Assembly (NCBI RefSeq): GCF_025457425.1
Contig: NZ_JAMXIA010000001.1
Span: 1,178,001 to 1,242,000 of the forward strand
From: Chryseobacterium foetidum
GTDB lineage: Bacteria; Bacteroidota; Bacteroidia; Flavobacteriales; Weeksellaceae
Direction of reading: 5' to 3'
Length of the DNA stretch: 64,000 nucleotides
A program made the position numbers and the translations under genes. Position 1 is the stretch's first letter. Every line of letters begins with the position of its first letter. Of the stretch, positions 1 to 9,032 are shown piece after piece. The notes under the pieces are model-generated. The model did no database searches and had not been told where the DNA came from. It saw only the letters and a program-made list of their open reading frames with translations.

Positions 1-246
1 GGTCACCCATCTTTTGTAATGTCTAACTCATTCTCTAACCAGACTTTGGCTCAAATCGAACTTTGGAACAATTCTGAAGCTTACGGAAACGAAGTTTACA
101 TGTTACCAAAACATTTAGATGAAAAAGTAGCAGCTCTTCACCTTAAGAAATTAAGCGTTGAGTTGGAAGTTCTTTCTCCCGAACAGGCTGAGTACATCGG
201 TGTAGAAGTACAGGGACCTTACAAACCGGAATACTACAGATATTAA
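1..246 (+). CDS. ahcY: Adenosylhomocysteinase, C-terminal fragment (cut by window edge)
   Basis: The gene runs in from the left edge, so only about the last 81 residues are visible. S-adenosylhomocysteine hydrolase splits S-adenosylhomocysteine into adenosine and homocysteine in the activated methyl cycle, using bound NAD. The visible tail has the conserved segments [35 protein letters not shown] and the family-typical C-terminal end [10 protein letters not shown], whose Lys and Tyr reach into the NAD site of the neighbouring subunit in known structures. The frame is open from base 1, so the ATG at 19 is an internal Met. A terminator follows about 55 bases after the stop. Confidence 0.95.
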   Translation, partial: GHPSFVMSNSFSNQTLAQIELWNNSEAYGNEVYMLPKHLDEKVAALHLKKLSVELEVLSPEQAEYIGVEVQGPYKPEYYRY

Positions 247-299
247 TTATCGGTAATGAGCAATTGGTAATGAGCAATCATTGGCAATCATCAATATAC

Positions 300-333
300 A
301 ACGCTTCGGAAATTTTTCCGGAGCGTTTTTTTA
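300..333 (+). terminator. Rho-independent terminator of ahcY
   Basis: A 12-bp stem (301-312 with 315-326, one G-T wobble) is followed directly by a T run at 326-332. It lies about 55 bases after the ahcY stop. Confidence 0.85.
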
Positions 334-730
334 TACAAATTTCCTGAAACTCTCAAACTTAAATCTAATCAACTAGACCACTAAATAACCTCTCCTCAAA
401 CTCTCACACTCCCCCACTTTCCTACTTAATAAGAAGCTATTTCCCGCTAAAAGTTTATCCTGAGCTTGACGAAGGACTGTATCTTTTGCTCTTCGTTCCT
501 CATCACAAAAGGATGCCGCTTCTATCGGGGCTAGGCCATGACTGCGCATACACCACTCCGTCAAAAAATCAAAGATTTCTTGCCACCAATGCCTCATATC
601 TTTTATGTCTTTGTGTTTCGGCGAATCTCGTTCCTCGATTTCCAAAGGAGGGGAATTTCACTTGATTGTCTACTTTTCCAATAAAAGTGATAAAATCAAC
701 ATTTAATAAGAGGCATTCGTAAAAAAATAA
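334..730. other. Gene-free stretch with a dispersed-repeat word
   Basis: About 400 bases between ahcY and the YiaA/B gene. Two minus-strand open frames cross it (373-645 and 569-808), but neither resembles a known family and the second runs into the YiaA/B gene, so I do not call them. Bases 459-476 read CCTGAGCTTGACGAAGGA, a relative of the GAGCTTGNCGAAG word that recurs near 19.8 kb and 28.4 kb. The stretch is probably intergenic repeat sequence. Confidence 0.4.
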
Positions 731-738
731 TATATTTG
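731..738 (+). promoter_or_regulatory. -7 box TATATTTG before the YiaA/B gene
   Basis: Exact match to the Bacteroidota TAnnTTTG box, 30 bases before the ATG at 769. No clear -33 TTTG is seen. Confidence 0.6.
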
Positions 739-768
739 GTATTGATAATATTAAAAAAATAACAATTA

Positions 769-1161
769 ATGAAAAAACAGGGAGTTTCAACTGCATTCGT
801 AGCCGCATCGTGGGTTGCGCTGGGTGCAGGAATGATAGGATTTATCGTCGGACTGGCCAGAGCCGAAATGCAGCTTAACGAAAAAGGATATTATTTCACC
901 ATCCTTCTTTACGGTTTATTTGCAGTAGTTTCGCTACAGAAAGCCGTTCGTGACAGACTAGAAAACATCAAAGTAACTGATATTTATTACGGCATCTGTT
1001 GGTTTGCGACACTTTCATCCATCGTTTTGCTGGCAATCGGCCTTTGGAATGCCACCATTTTACCAAGTGAAAAAGGATTTTACGGATTTGCATTTTTACT
1101 GGCTCTTTTCGGGGCAATTGCCGTCCAGAAAAATACGCGAGACAATATGATGCAGGAATAA
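769..1161 (+). CDS. YiaA/YiaB family inner-membrane protein
   Basis: A 130-residue integral membrane protein with four hydrophobic segments arranged as two similar halves. Each half has two helices, and each ends in a short polar stretch (LQKAVRDRLE and VQKNTRDNM), which matches the duplicated two-helix layout of the YiaA/YiaB domain family. The biochemical function of that family is not established. The gene stands alone with its own -7 box and a strong terminator straight after the stop. The ATG at 769 is the first in-frame start after the promoter. Confidence 0.8.
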   Translation: MKKQGVSTAFVAASWVALGAGMIGFIVGLARAEMQLNEKGYYFTILLYGLFAVVSLQKAVRDRLENIKVTDIYYGICWFATLSSIVLLAIGLWNATILPSEKGFYGFAFLLALFGAIAVQKNTRDNMMQE

Positions 1162-1172
1162 AAAATACCACA

Positions 1173-1206
1173 AAACCCACCAGATTCGGTGGGTTTATTT
1201 TTTTTG
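1173..1206 (+). terminator. Rho-independent terminator of the YiaA/B gene
   Basis: Perfect 9-bp stem AAACCCACC/GGTGGGTTT (1173-1181 with 1188-1196), 6-base loop, then a T-rich tail. Confidence 0.88.
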
Positions 1207-1319
1207 CTATCTTTATTTCCCAAATTAATGAAAATTAAAACCTTTATTCTTGATTTTTATTTTCAACACACCAAATTAATTTTAAGATTATTGAGAATTA
1301 ACACCTATCAAAATATAAT

Positions 1320-2993
1320 ATGAAAAAATCAATCTTTACTTTAATCATCACGCTACTGTGTTTCTTTCCGAAGGCACAAAACGAATTTATCACCACATGG
1401 AAGCCCAGCAACAATCATTATATTCTTCCTAACAATCCACCTTTCCCCTCGTCTGCCACACAGGCATGGGCACCTTTCCGTGGAACAGATTTCACAATCT
1501 ACTGGGAAGAAGTGGGCTATCCTGCACACAATTCTACTCTGAACAATGTCACTTCACAATACCAAGTTTTACTGGATTTTGGAACACCGTTCAATCCTGT
1601 GCCTGACAATGCAACATACACAGTAAAAGTAAGCAATGGCAATGGTAATTTTCACCGCGTAGCATTCAGAGAGAGTGATTTAGGAAACTCTTTAAGCAGC
1701 GGGATGGGAGACTTTTCAAAAATTGTGGAAATTAATAATTGGGGTACTGCTGTATGGTCTTCTATGCATAATGCATTTAACGGATGCCTTTACTTAAATA
1801 TGATTGCCACAGATAGTCCCAATCTTTCTATGGTAACCGATATGTCGTATATGTTTAGCGGCTGCTCCTCTATGACTGGCACTAATTCTATAAATAACTG
1901 GGACACCTCAACAGTTACCACTTTACAGGGTACTTTCACTTCATGTATGCTGTTTAATCAACCTATCGGAAACTGGAATACCAGTAATGTAGAAAGCATG
2001 GGTGCCATGTTCCTGATGTGCCAGAACTTCAATCAACCCATCGGCAACTGGGATACTTCTAAAGTAACTGCCATGGATGCTATGTTTAATAATGCCAGAA
2101 CTTTCAATCAGCCTATTGGGAACTGGAATGTTGCAAGTGTAGACGAAATGGAATTTATGTTTTCAAACGCCTGGGCTTTTAATCAACCTATCGGAAACTG
2201 GAACACATCCGGCGTGTGGCAGATGAACTACATGTTTCTGAATGCAAAAGCCTTCAACCAGCCGATTGGAAGCTGGGACACTTCAAGTGCAACAGCTATG
2301 CATGGAATGTTTCAAAACGCAACAGTTTTTAACCAACCCATAGGAAACTGGAATACTTCGAATGTGACTACTATGAATACAATGTTTCAAAATGCTTCAG
2401 CTTTTAATCAGAATATCGGAAGCTGGAATACGTCACAGGTTACCACGATGCAGAACATGTTCACCGGAGCTGCAGGTTTTAATCAAAGCCTTGGCAACTG
2501 GAACCTCAGTTCACTGCTTTATGCCAGCGGTATGTTTCAGAATTCGGGGTTAAACTGCCAAAATTATGACAGTACACTCTACGGATGGAGCCAAAACCCT
2601 GCGACACCCAATAATATCAACATCAGCAGCGCCTCGCCAATGATTTACACCCATCCTGCAGCGGTAATTGCAAGAAACTACCTTATCAGCAACAAATCAT
2701 GGACGATTACAGGAGATTCTTACGATGACAAATGCATGTCTGCGCTCTCCACACACGAGAATATTTTAGAGGGTGATTTTGGTTTTTATCCTAATCCTGC
2801 ATCAGACTTTATTTATTTTAAAAATTTAAAAAACGGTGTAAGCTACAGGATTTTCGACAGCAGCGGAAGGTTGGTTTTAGAAAATGTTTTAGAAAAAAAC
2901 CAAATTGACATTAGAAATTTAGCTAAAGGAAACTACATTATTCAAATCGTAAGCAAAAACACAGTAAAAAGCCTTAAAATTGTAAAGAACTAA
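1320..2993 (+). CDS. Secreted BspA-type (DUF285) repeat protein with T9SS sorting domain, copy 1
   Basis: A 557-residue secreted protein. A signal peptide of about 19 residues ends near FPKAQ. A non-repetitive N-terminal domain (about 20-150) precedes a tandem array of 25-residue repeats built on FNQPIGNWNTSNV..M..MF. I count eight FNQ units. These are the DUF285/BspA-type leucine-rich-like repeats of surface proteins. The last 70 residues are a type A T9SS sorting domain (YPNPASDFIYF ... NYIIQIV), so the protein should cross the outer membrane by the type IX system. It is the first of three tandem paralogs. BspA proteins of other bacteria bind host matrix or other cells; the ligand here is unknown. 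Confidence 0.9.
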   Translation: MKKSIFTLIITLLCFFPKAQNEFITTWKPSNNHYILPNNPPFPSSATQAWAPFRGTDFTIYWEEVGYPAHNSTLNNVTSQYQVLLDFGTPFNPVPDNATYTVKVSNGNGNFHRVAFRESDLGNSLSSGMGDFSKIVEINNWGTAVWSSMHNAFNGCLYLNMIATDSPNLSMVTDMSYMFSGCSSMTGTNSINNWDTSTVTTLQGTFTSCMLFNQPIGNWNTSNVESMGAMFLMCQNFNQPIGNWDTSKVTAMDAMFNNARTFNQPIGNWNVASVDEMEFMFSNAWAFNQPIGNWNTSGVWQMNYMFLNAKAFNQPIGSWDTSSATAMHGMFQNATVFNQPIGNWNTSNVTTMNTMFQNASAFNQNIGSWNTSQVTTMQNMFTGAAGFNQSLGNWNLSSLLYASGMFQNSGLNCQNYDSTLYGWSQNPATPNNINISSASPMIYTHPAAVIARNYLISNKSWTITGDSYDDKCMSALSTHENILEGDFGFYPNPASDFIYFKNLKNGVSYRIFDSSGRLVLENVLEKNQIDIRNLAKGNYIIQIVSKNTVKSLKIVKN

Positions 2994-3010
2994 CATTAAT
3001 TGAATACAAT

Positions 3011-4684
3011 ATGAAATGGTCTGTTTTTACCCTTGTCATCTTGCTGCTGTGTTTCTTTCCGAAAGCACAGAACGAGTTTATTACAACATGGAAACCACAG
3101 AATTTCCCCAATGCACCCTTGGTTCAAGCGCCTTTTGCATCATCATCCACACAGGTTTGGGCACCTTTTCAGGGAAATAATTATACTGTGTACTGGGAAG
3201 AAGTAGGTTATCCATCACATAACATGACGATGACTAATGTTACATCTGCCAGTCAGCTGCTTCTTGATTTTGGTACACCACTTAATCCTGCAGCACAATT
3301 GGCTATGTACAGAGTAAAAGTAAGTAACGGGAATGGCAGCTTCCAGCGTGTTGCGTTCAGAGATAATTTTCAGAGCTCAAATATGAATTATTTAATGGGT
3401 GATGCTTCTAAGATTACAGAAATCAACCAGTGGGGTTCTACGGTCTGGTCATCTATGGAAGGGGCTTTTTATGGCTGCAGAAATTTGAATATGACAGCCA
3501 CAGACAGCCCGAATCTCAGCAGTGTATCAGACTTATCTTACATGTTTGCAGAATGTGAAACGCTTACAGGCAATACTTCTTTTAATAACTGGAATACTTC
3601 TGGTGTGACTACATTGTTAGGAACTTTCAGCGGCTGTACTTTATTTAACCAACCTATAGGAAACTGGAATACATCAAACGTCCAGAACATGGACAGGACT
3701 TTTTCGCTGGCTCAAAACTTCAATCAGCCCATTGGAAACTGGAATACTTCCCAGGTCAGCACAATGGTGAGTATGTTTAATACGGCCAAAAGTTTCAATC
3801 AGCCTATCGGTGGCTGGAATGTATCTAACGTGACCGATATGGGAGTTATGTTTTCTAATGCATGGGTCTTTAATCAATCTATCGGAAACTGGAACACTTC
3901 TCAGGTAACAAATATGACCGGCATGTTTTTTACCGCAAAAGCTTTCAACCAACCGATTGGGAACTGGAATACCTCCAGTGTCACCCAAATGAACTCAATG
4001 TTTTACGGTGCTTTACTTTTTAATCAACCACTGGCAAACTGGAATACAGCTAATGTAACAACCGCTAATGGAATGTTTTTTGAAGCTCCGGTTTTTAACC
4101 AAAATATCAGCAGCTGGAATACATCACAGCTGACTTCTGCACAGAGCATGTTCAGCGGAGCATCAAGTTTTAATCAGAATCTGGGCAGCTGGAATTTATC
4201 ATCGCTTGTTACCGCCTTTAATATGTTTTACAATTCTGGTTTAAACTGTCAGAACTACGACTCCACACTTTATGGATGGAGCTTGAATCCTTCAACCCCA
4301 AATAACGTCAGTCTCCAGAGTGCATCTCCGATGAATTACACCCACCCTGCTGCTGTTGCTGCAAGAAATTATCTCATCACCACCAAAGGCTGGACGATTA
4401 ATGGAGACACTTACAATGCCACCTGCGAATCTGATCTCTCTACTTCAGAAACCGCATTAGATAAAGAAACTTCTGTTTACCCAAATCCTGCATCCGATTT
4501 TATATTCTTTAAAGATTTAAAAGACGGTCTGAGCTACAAAGTTTTCGACAACAGCGGAAGGATTGTTTTGCAGGGAAAATTGAATGAAGATAAAATTGAT
4601 GTGAGAAATTTAACCAAAGGAAATTATCTGCTTCAGATCAAAACCAAAAACGATGTGAAAAATTTAAAATTTATTAAAAATTAA
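3011..4684 (+). CDS. Secreted BspA-type (DUF285) repeat protein with T9SS sorting domain, copy 2
   Basis: Paralog of the preceding gene with the same length (557 residues) and layout: signal peptide, N-terminal domain, eight FNQ-type 25-residue repeats, C-terminal T9SS type A sorting domain. It begins 17 bases after the copy 1 stop with no terminator between, so the two are probably cotranscribed. The signal peptides share the segment LLCFFPKAQNEFITTWKP. The sorting domain (from about 4478) is almost identical at the DNA level to that of copy 3, although the repeat regions have diverged. This points to recent conversion or duplication of the 3' end. Confidence 0.9.
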   Translation: MKWSVFTLVILLLCFFPKAQNEFITTWKPQNFPNAPLVQAPFASSSTQVWAPFQGNNYTVYWEEVGYPSHNMTMTNVTSASQLLLDFGTPLNPAAQLAMYRVKVSNGNGSFQRVAFRDNFQSSNMNYLMGDASKITEINQWGSTVWSSMEGAFYGCRNLNMTATDSPNLSSVSDLSYMFAECETLTGNTSFNNWNTSGVTTLLGTFSGCTLFNQPIGNWNTSNVQNMDRTFSLAQNFNQPIGNWNTSQVSTMVSMFNTAKSFNQPIGGWNVSNVTDMGVMFSNAWVFNQSIGNWNTSQVTNMTGMFFTAKAFNQPIGNWNTSSVTQMNSMFYGALLFNQPLANWNTANVTTANGMFFEAPVFNQNISSWNTSQLTSAQSMFSGASSFNQNLGSWNLSSLVTAFNMFYNSGLNCQNYDSTLYGWSLNPSTPNNVSLQSASPMNYTHPAAVAARNYLITTKGWTINGDTYNATCESDLSTSETALDKETSVYPNPASDFIFFKDLKDGLSYKVFDNSGRIVLQGKLNEDKIDVRNLTKGNYLLQIKTKNDVKNLKFIKN

Positions 4685-4721
4685 AATATTTCTAAACCAA
4701 ATCACCTTACACCAAAGATCT

Positions 4722-6437
4722 ATGAAAAAATTATTTTCGGTCATACTTTTAGCATTAACATTTCAAATCTTTCAGGCGCAAAATGAGTTTGTAACAATCT
4801 GGGAGCCCGGATTTACGACTACTCCTGAAATCACTGTAAACGCACCTTATCAGGCAGGTATCAACCAAATCTGGTTTCCCGGAATAGGAGAAAATTACAC
4901 CATTGAATGGGAGGAGGTAGGCGCTCCACAAAACAACGGCATCATGACCAATGTAACATCCACAAGCCAGGTTCTGATAGATTTCGGGCCTGTCAAGGAA
5001 GGCAGCAATGGAGCCACACGATACAGGGTAAAAGTATCGAACGGAAACGGTATTTTCAGACAGATAAAATTTGCCAGCCATTTGCCTTTAAACCAAAACA
5101 TCGAAGTTCATGTTCCTGTTCTTCAGTTTTATGGTAATGTCGAAAAAATAAGAGAGGTAGAGCAATGGGGAAATATTGTATGGGACTCTATGCACTGTGC
5201 ATTTACCAATTGCCAGAAGCTGCAGATTACAGCTGCAGACGCGCCCAACTTAAGCATGGTTACAGACGCGTCTCTCATGTTTTACAAGGACTTTGAACTT
5301 CTTGGAGCAAGCTCAATGCAAAACTGGGATACTTCCAACATTCAGAATTTCAGTTTTATGTTTGCATCGCATTATAACGGATTAAATTATTCAGTCAATG
5401 CTAATCCTTTTAATTCCCCGTATATAACCACCTGGGATATGTCTTCAGCTACAAATTTAAGCTACATGTTTACCGGAAAAGGTCTTTTCAATCAAAACCT
5501 CAACAGCTGGGATGTTTCGAATGTGCAGAAAATGAACTGGATGTTTACCTTCTGTACAAACTTCAATCAGCCGCTGAATAACTGGAACACAGAAAGCGTT
5601 CAGGATATGCATTATATGTTTGGTCATGCCTCAGCCTTTAATCAGCCTATCAACAGCTGGAACACTTCTCAGGTCATCAATCTAAACCGAACGTTTGCAT
5701 ATGCGACATCTTTTAATCAGCCATTAGATGCATGGAATGTGGGAAATGCTACAAAAATGACAGAAACATTTACACATGCGACGAGTTTTAATCAGCCACT
5801 TAATTCATGGAATGTCAGTAATGTAACCAATATGACTGGTATGTTTCATACAGCCTCAAGTTTTAATCAGCCATTATCATCATGGAACACAAGTAAAGTG
5901 ACCAGCATGTGGGGAATGTTTATCGACAACAGCAGTTTTAATCAATCTCTGGAAACCTGGAATTTGTCGGCATTGGTTCAGGCACAAAATATGCTTGCAA
6001 ACACTGGTTTAGACTGCATCAACTACAGCAAAACACTTTCTGGCTGGGCAGATAATCCTGTAACTCCCAATTCTATCGACTTAGGAACTGCTTCTCCTCT
6101 GGTGTATGCAGCCAATATTGTCCCAAAAAGAAATTTCCTCATCAGTAAAGGCTGGACGATAGCCGATGATACAATGGGAACCTGCGTTTTATCAATTAGA
6201 GAAACCGCAACCGCAACAGATTTTGTAATTTACCCAAATCCTGCATCCGATTTTATATTCTTTAAAGATTTAAAAGACGGTCTGAGCTACAAAGTTTTCG
6301 ACAACAGCGGAAGAATTGTTTTGCAGGGAAAATTGAATGAAGATAAAATTGATGTGAGAAATTTAAGCCAAGGAAATTATCTGCTTCAGATCAAAACCAA
6401 AAGCGATATGAAGAATCATAAGTTTCTTAAACAGTAG
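4722..6437 (+). CDS. Secreted BspA-type (DUF285) repeat protein with T9SS sorting domain, copy 3
   Basis: Third and most diverged paralog, 571 residues. It has a signal peptide ending near FQAQ, an N-terminal domain with extra insertions (for example around 5390-5420), and seven FNQ repeats of the form FNQPLNSWNVSNVTNM. The C-terminal T9SS sorting domain shares its DNA sequence with copy 2. It starts 37 bases after the copy 2 stop, and a terminator about 160 bases beyond its own stop closes the cluster. The different repeat sequence with the same export signal suggests paralogs of differing binding specificity, which is inference. Confidence 0.88.
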   Translation: MKKLFSVILLALTFQIFQAQNEFVTIWEPGFTTTPEITVNAPYQAGINQIWFPGIGENYTIEWEEVGAPQNNGIMTNVTSTSQVLIDFGPVKEGSNGATRYRVKVSNGNGIFRQIKFASHLPLNQNIEVHVPVLQFYGNVEKIREVEQWGNIVWDSMHCAFTNCQKLQITAADAPNLSMVTDASLMFYKDFELLGASSMQNWDTSNIQNFSFMFASHYNGLNYSVNANPFNSPYITTWDMSSATNLSYMFTGKGLFNQNLNSWDVSNVQKMNWMFTFCTNFNQPLNNWNTESVQDMHYMFGHASAFNQPINSWNTSQVINLNRTFAYATSFNQPLDAWNVGNATKMTETFTHATSFNQPLNSWNVSNVTNMTGMFHTASSFNQPLSSWNTSKVTSMWGMFIDNSSFNQSLETWNLSALVQAQNMLANTGLDCINYSKTLSGWADNPVTPNSIDLGTASPLVYAANIVPKRNFLISKGWTIADDTMGTCVLSIRETATATDFVIYPNPASDFIFFKDLKDGLSYKVFDNSGRIVLQGKLNEDKIDVRNLSQGNYLLQIKTKSDMKNHKFLKQ

Positions 6438-6599
6438 CATTTTTACCTGCTTACCGCTTGATTAGACTTCAAAGCTGAAATTCGAACTATGTTTCAGGGG
6501 AAAGTTTAAAACTTCCGTGCGACAGACTTTCCCGCAATGAGAAAACTCTTTTCACGGCTGCAAGTAGTTTTCTCCTCCTTGAAACAGTTTATAAAGAAC

Positions 6600-6633
6600 A
6601 AAATCCGCTTCGTGGCGGATTTTGTTTTGTTTT
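6600..6633. terminator. Terminator between the BspA cluster and purE
   Basis: Perfect 9-bp stem AAAATCCGC/GCGGATTTT (6600-6608 with 6615-6623). A T-rich tail lies on the plus side and A residues on the left side, so it may serve both converging transcripts. Confidence 0.8.
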
Positions 6634-7136
6634 TAAATATCATAATGATTGGGATGTTTAGATTTAATATCATCCACCGTTCCCAAAACTTTATCTTTCA
6701 AAGCATCCTGGTATTTCTGAAGATTTTCAGAAACTGCCTCGTCTGCACTGGCAATGATTTTTGCTGCCAGAATTCCTGCATTCAAAGCTCCGTTCAAAGC
6801 AACAGTCGCCACCGGAATTCCGCCCGGCATCTGAAGAATCGACAAAACAGAATCCCATCCGTCTATAGAATTGCTAGATAAAATAGGAACTCCAATTACA
6901 GGCAGTGTTGTACAACTCGCTACCATTCCCGGAAGATGTGCCGCTCCTCCGGCCCCTGCAATGATTACTTTCAGACCTCTTTCTTTGGCTGTTTTAGCAT
7001 ACTCAAACATTCTTTCGGGCGTTCTGTGGGCAGAAACCACCGTGAGCTCATAAGGGATATCGAGTGATTTTAAAAATGTTGCTGCCTGTTCCATGATCGG
7101 CAAGTCGCTCTGACTTCCCATTATTATTCCTACCAT
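6633..7136 (-). CDS. purE: N5-carboxyaminoimidazole ribonucleotide mutase
   Basis: PurE class I, 167 residues, the usual length. It moves the carboxyl group of N5-CAIR to C4 in de novo purine synthesis. Visible hallmarks are the N-terminal GSQSD phosphate-binding motif, SAHRTPERM with the catalytic His, and [11 protein letters not shown]. The GSQSD/SAHR pattern fits the N5-CAIR mutase that works with PurK; no purK is adjacent here, so it should be elsewhere in the genome. The gene converges with the BspA cluster. A -7 box TATCTTTG with a TTG 20 bases upstream of it precedes the start. Confidence 0.95.
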   Translation of the reverse strand: MVGIIMGSQSDLPIMEQAATFLKSLDIPYELTVVSAHRTPERMFEYAKTAKERGLKVIIAGAGGAAHLPGMVASCTTLPVIGVPILSSNSIDGWDSVLSILQMPGGIPVATVALNGALNAGILAAKIIASADEAVSENLQKYQDALKDKVLGTVDDIKSKHPNHYDI

Positions 7137-7159
7137 TTTTGTCAGTTTCTTAGATGGCT

Positions 7160-7190
7160 CAAAGATAGAGATTCAAGATTTAAAATTCAA
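7160..7190 (-). promoter_or_regulatory. purE promoter (TTG-N20-TATCTTTG)
   Basis: On the minus strand TATCTTTG occupies 7160-7167 and a TTG -33 element lies at 7188-7190, with a 20-base spacer. The -7 box is 24 bases before the purE ATG. Confidence 0.65.
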
Positions 7191-7405
7191 GGTTTAAGAT
7201 TTAAGATTCGGGATACGGGTTGCGGGATTTGAGATTTGAGATTTGAGATTTGAGATTCAAAACTACTTTAAATTGAAATACTAAAACACTAAACTATTAA
7301 ACCGCTAAACCATTATCAAACTAAACCACTAAATAATTAATCAACTAAGCCACTAAACTATTAAACCACTAAATTACTCAATCACTAAACTACTAAACCA
7401 CCCCA
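7170..7405. repeat. Low-complexity degenerate tandem repeats
   Basis: Between purE and the EamA gene. The left part (about 7170-7256) repeats GATTTGA / GATTCAA units, with three perfect GATTTGA units in a row near 7229-7252. The right part (about 7270-7405) is a degenerate run of roughly 9-base units such as CTAAACCA and CTATTAAAC. There are no conserved repeat/spacer blocks, so this is not a CRISPR array. Confidence 0.7.
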
Positions 7406-7412
7406 AATTCTC

Positions 7413-7420
7413 TATCTTTG
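7413..7420 (+). promoter_or_regulatory. -7 box TATCTTTG that decides the start of the EamA gene
   Basis: Exact TAnnTTTG match. The longest open frame begins with the TTG inside this box (7418), which cannot be translated from a transcript that starts downstream. The start is therefore placed at the next in-frame TTG, 7439. Confidence 0.65.
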
Positions 7421-7438
7421 CCGCTACAATTCTCTGTC

Positions 7439-8347
7439 TTGAAAGATCTCAAACTCACTTTAGCCATTCTCACCGTTGCCATCGTCTGGGGAACAACATT
7501 TTTATCAATACGGGTTGCTGTGGAAACCATTCCGGGATGGTTTGTGGCAGGGATCCGTCAGTTTCTGGCTGCTATTATCATGATGCTGATTCTTCTCTAC
7601 CGAAAGGAATTTAAATGGATTGGCTGGAACAACCTGAAATATCAGCTTATTTTCTCAACGCTCATGCTCATTGTTGCCAACGGAATGACGACGGTTGCGG
7701 AAGAAAGAGTGACGAGCAGTCTGGCATCTCTGGTCAGTGCCTGTTCTCCGATTATCGTTTTTCTGGGAAGCATTGCAATTGGTCTGCAAAAGTTCAGTTT
7801 CCGGGCGATGACGGGGATTATTCTCTGTTTCAGCGGAATTCTTTTTATCTTTTGGGACGGTTTGAATGACCTTGCCAATCCGGAATATCTTTTGGGTGTG
7901 ATTTTCCTGTTTATCGCTATTTTCGGTTGGGCATCAGGAACGATTTTCACAAAGAAACTGAATCTGCAAAGTGGTAATATTACCCTGAATCTCTTCTACC
8001 AGTTTATCTTTGCCGGAATTGTGCAGCTTTGTTTCGCATTGGTATTTTCAGATGATTACAATTTTGAAAACTGGAGCTTTAAAAGTATTTCAGCGATGCT
8101 TTATCTTTCGGTTTTCGGTTCTGTGGCGGCATTTTTTGCATTTCACTATGCTTTAACTAAAATTTCGCCTGTGCAGGTTTCTATTTTAACTTATTTCAAT
8201 ACGATTATTTCCATTTTCCTCAGCTGGCTGATTTTAAATGAAAGTATTTCAGCTAAATTTTTACTGGCTGCAGTTCTGATTATTGGCGGTGTTTTTATCA
8301 TTAACTACACGCCGGAAATGTTTAAAAGAAAGCAGATTAAACAATAA
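7439..8347 (+). CDS. EamA-family (DMT superfamily) transporter
   Basis: About 302 residues with ten predicted membrane helices in two EamA repeats. The first repeat has the typical start IVWGTTFLSIRVAVETIP and the second begins near IAIFGWASGTIF. Such proteins export amino acids, metabolites or drugs across the inner membrane; the substrate cannot be read from sequence. The start is unusual: no ATG fits the first helix, the TTG at 7418 lies inside the promoter box, and TTG at 7439 gives MKDLKLTLAILTVAI. The 5' leader would then be very short. The gene is monocistronic or weakly linked to the lipoprotein gene 109 bases on. Confidence 0.85.
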   Translation: MKDLKLTLAILTVAIVWGTTFLSIRVAVETIPGWFVAGIRQFLAAIIMMLILLYRKEFKWIGWNNLKYQLIFSTLMLIVANGMTTVAEERVTSSLASLVSACSPIIVFLGSIAIGLQKFSFRAMTGIILCFSGILFIFWDGLNDLANPEYLLGVIFLFIAIFGWASGTIFTKKLNLQSGNITLNLFYQFIFAGIVQLCFALVFSDDYNFENWSFKSISAMLYLSVFGSVAAFFAFHYALTKISPVQVSILTYFNTIISIFLSWLILNESISAKFLLAAVLIIGGVFIINYTPEMFKRKQIKQ

Positions 8348-8456
8348 TTTATATCTGAAAAACGATCTGCTTCAGCGACAAAATCAATTAAAATCAGTCC
8401 GGAGATTTGTCTCTGTCAAAATTTTTGCCTATATTTTTAGAACAAAAAAGTGCCTT

Positions 8457-9026
8457 ATGACAAAAAGATCTCCATTTCTACTTCTTATTTTATTTGTGTT
8501 TTTCCTCAACTGCAACGATAAAGAAAAAAATCAGCAACTTACCGATCGTGAAAATAAACTTTTGGAAAAGGAAAAACTTTTTGCAACTAAAGAATCAGAA
8601 TACCAGTCTCTTTTAAAAATGAGAGACAGCATTTTCAGCAAAAAAGATTCTGTGGAAATCATTAAAGAATGGCCCGCAGAAGTTTTTGGCGCATGGACGG
8701 GCAAGGTGATCTGTACAGAATCATCGTGCAGCGACTATGTGATAGGCGATCAGAGAATTGATACATGGGAATTTGACAGTGATTCCACGCAGCTGTTTTC
8801 AAAAATCATCAACAATAACAAACTTGTGAGATTATACGCAGGAAAATTTGAAAATAACGAAGTTAAGCTCAATTACAAAACCGATTCCACTGCAGAAAAA
8901 GCTGTGGAAATGAATGTTCTTCTGAATGAGTTTTCAGACAATAAAATTCGCGGTCAGCGCACGGTAAATATCGACAACAAATGCATGGCGAAGTTTTCTG
9001 TAGAACTGACAAGAATCTCTAAATAA
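8457..9026 (+). CDS. Predicted lipoprotein with coiled coil, unknown function
   Basis: A 189-residue protein with a lipoprotein signal peptide (basic MTKRS, hydrophobic FLLLILFVFFLNC, lipobox Cys at about 19). A charged, probably coiled-coil stretch (about 20-55, rich in K, E, L, Q) follows, then a globular C-terminal domain of about 120 residues with two Cys in CTESSC that I do not recognise. The frame is open upstream to 8283, but only the ATG at 8457 puts the signal peptide at the N-terminus. It ends 6 bases before the cation/proton antiporter gene, so the two probably form an operon and may work together. Confidence 0.75.
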   Translation: MTKRSPFLLLILFVFFLNCNDKEKNQQLTDRENKLLEKEKLFATKESEYQSLLKMRDSIFSKKDSVEIIKEWPAEVFGAWTGKVICTESSCSDYVIGDQRIDTWEFDSDSTQLFSKIINNNKLVRLYAGKFENNEVKLNYKTDSTAEKAVEMNVLLNEFSDNKIRGQRTVNIDNKCMAKFSVELTRISK

Positions 9027-9032
9027 ACACTT

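Noticed and set aside
373..808. Two minus-strand open frames (90 and 79 residues) between ahcY and the YiaA/B gene
   Set aside because: No recognisable domain, no promoter box in register, repeat-derived words in the sequence, and one overlaps the start of the YiaA/B gene.
1900..2520. Repeats of about 75 bases that could be mistaken for a repeat array
   Set aside because: They are in-frame 25-residue protein repeats of the BspA-type genes.
3674..3988. Minus-strand frame of 104 residues inside BspA copy 2
   Set aside because: Antisense shadow of the protein repeats; its own repeats mirror the coding ones.
6537..6881. Plus-strand frame of 114 residues across the purE 3' end
   Set aside because: Antisense to purE and running through the terminator.
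7170..7405. Possible CRISPR array
   Set aside because: The units are short (7-9 bases), degenerate and contiguous, with no conserved repeat of 25-40 bases and no unique spacers.
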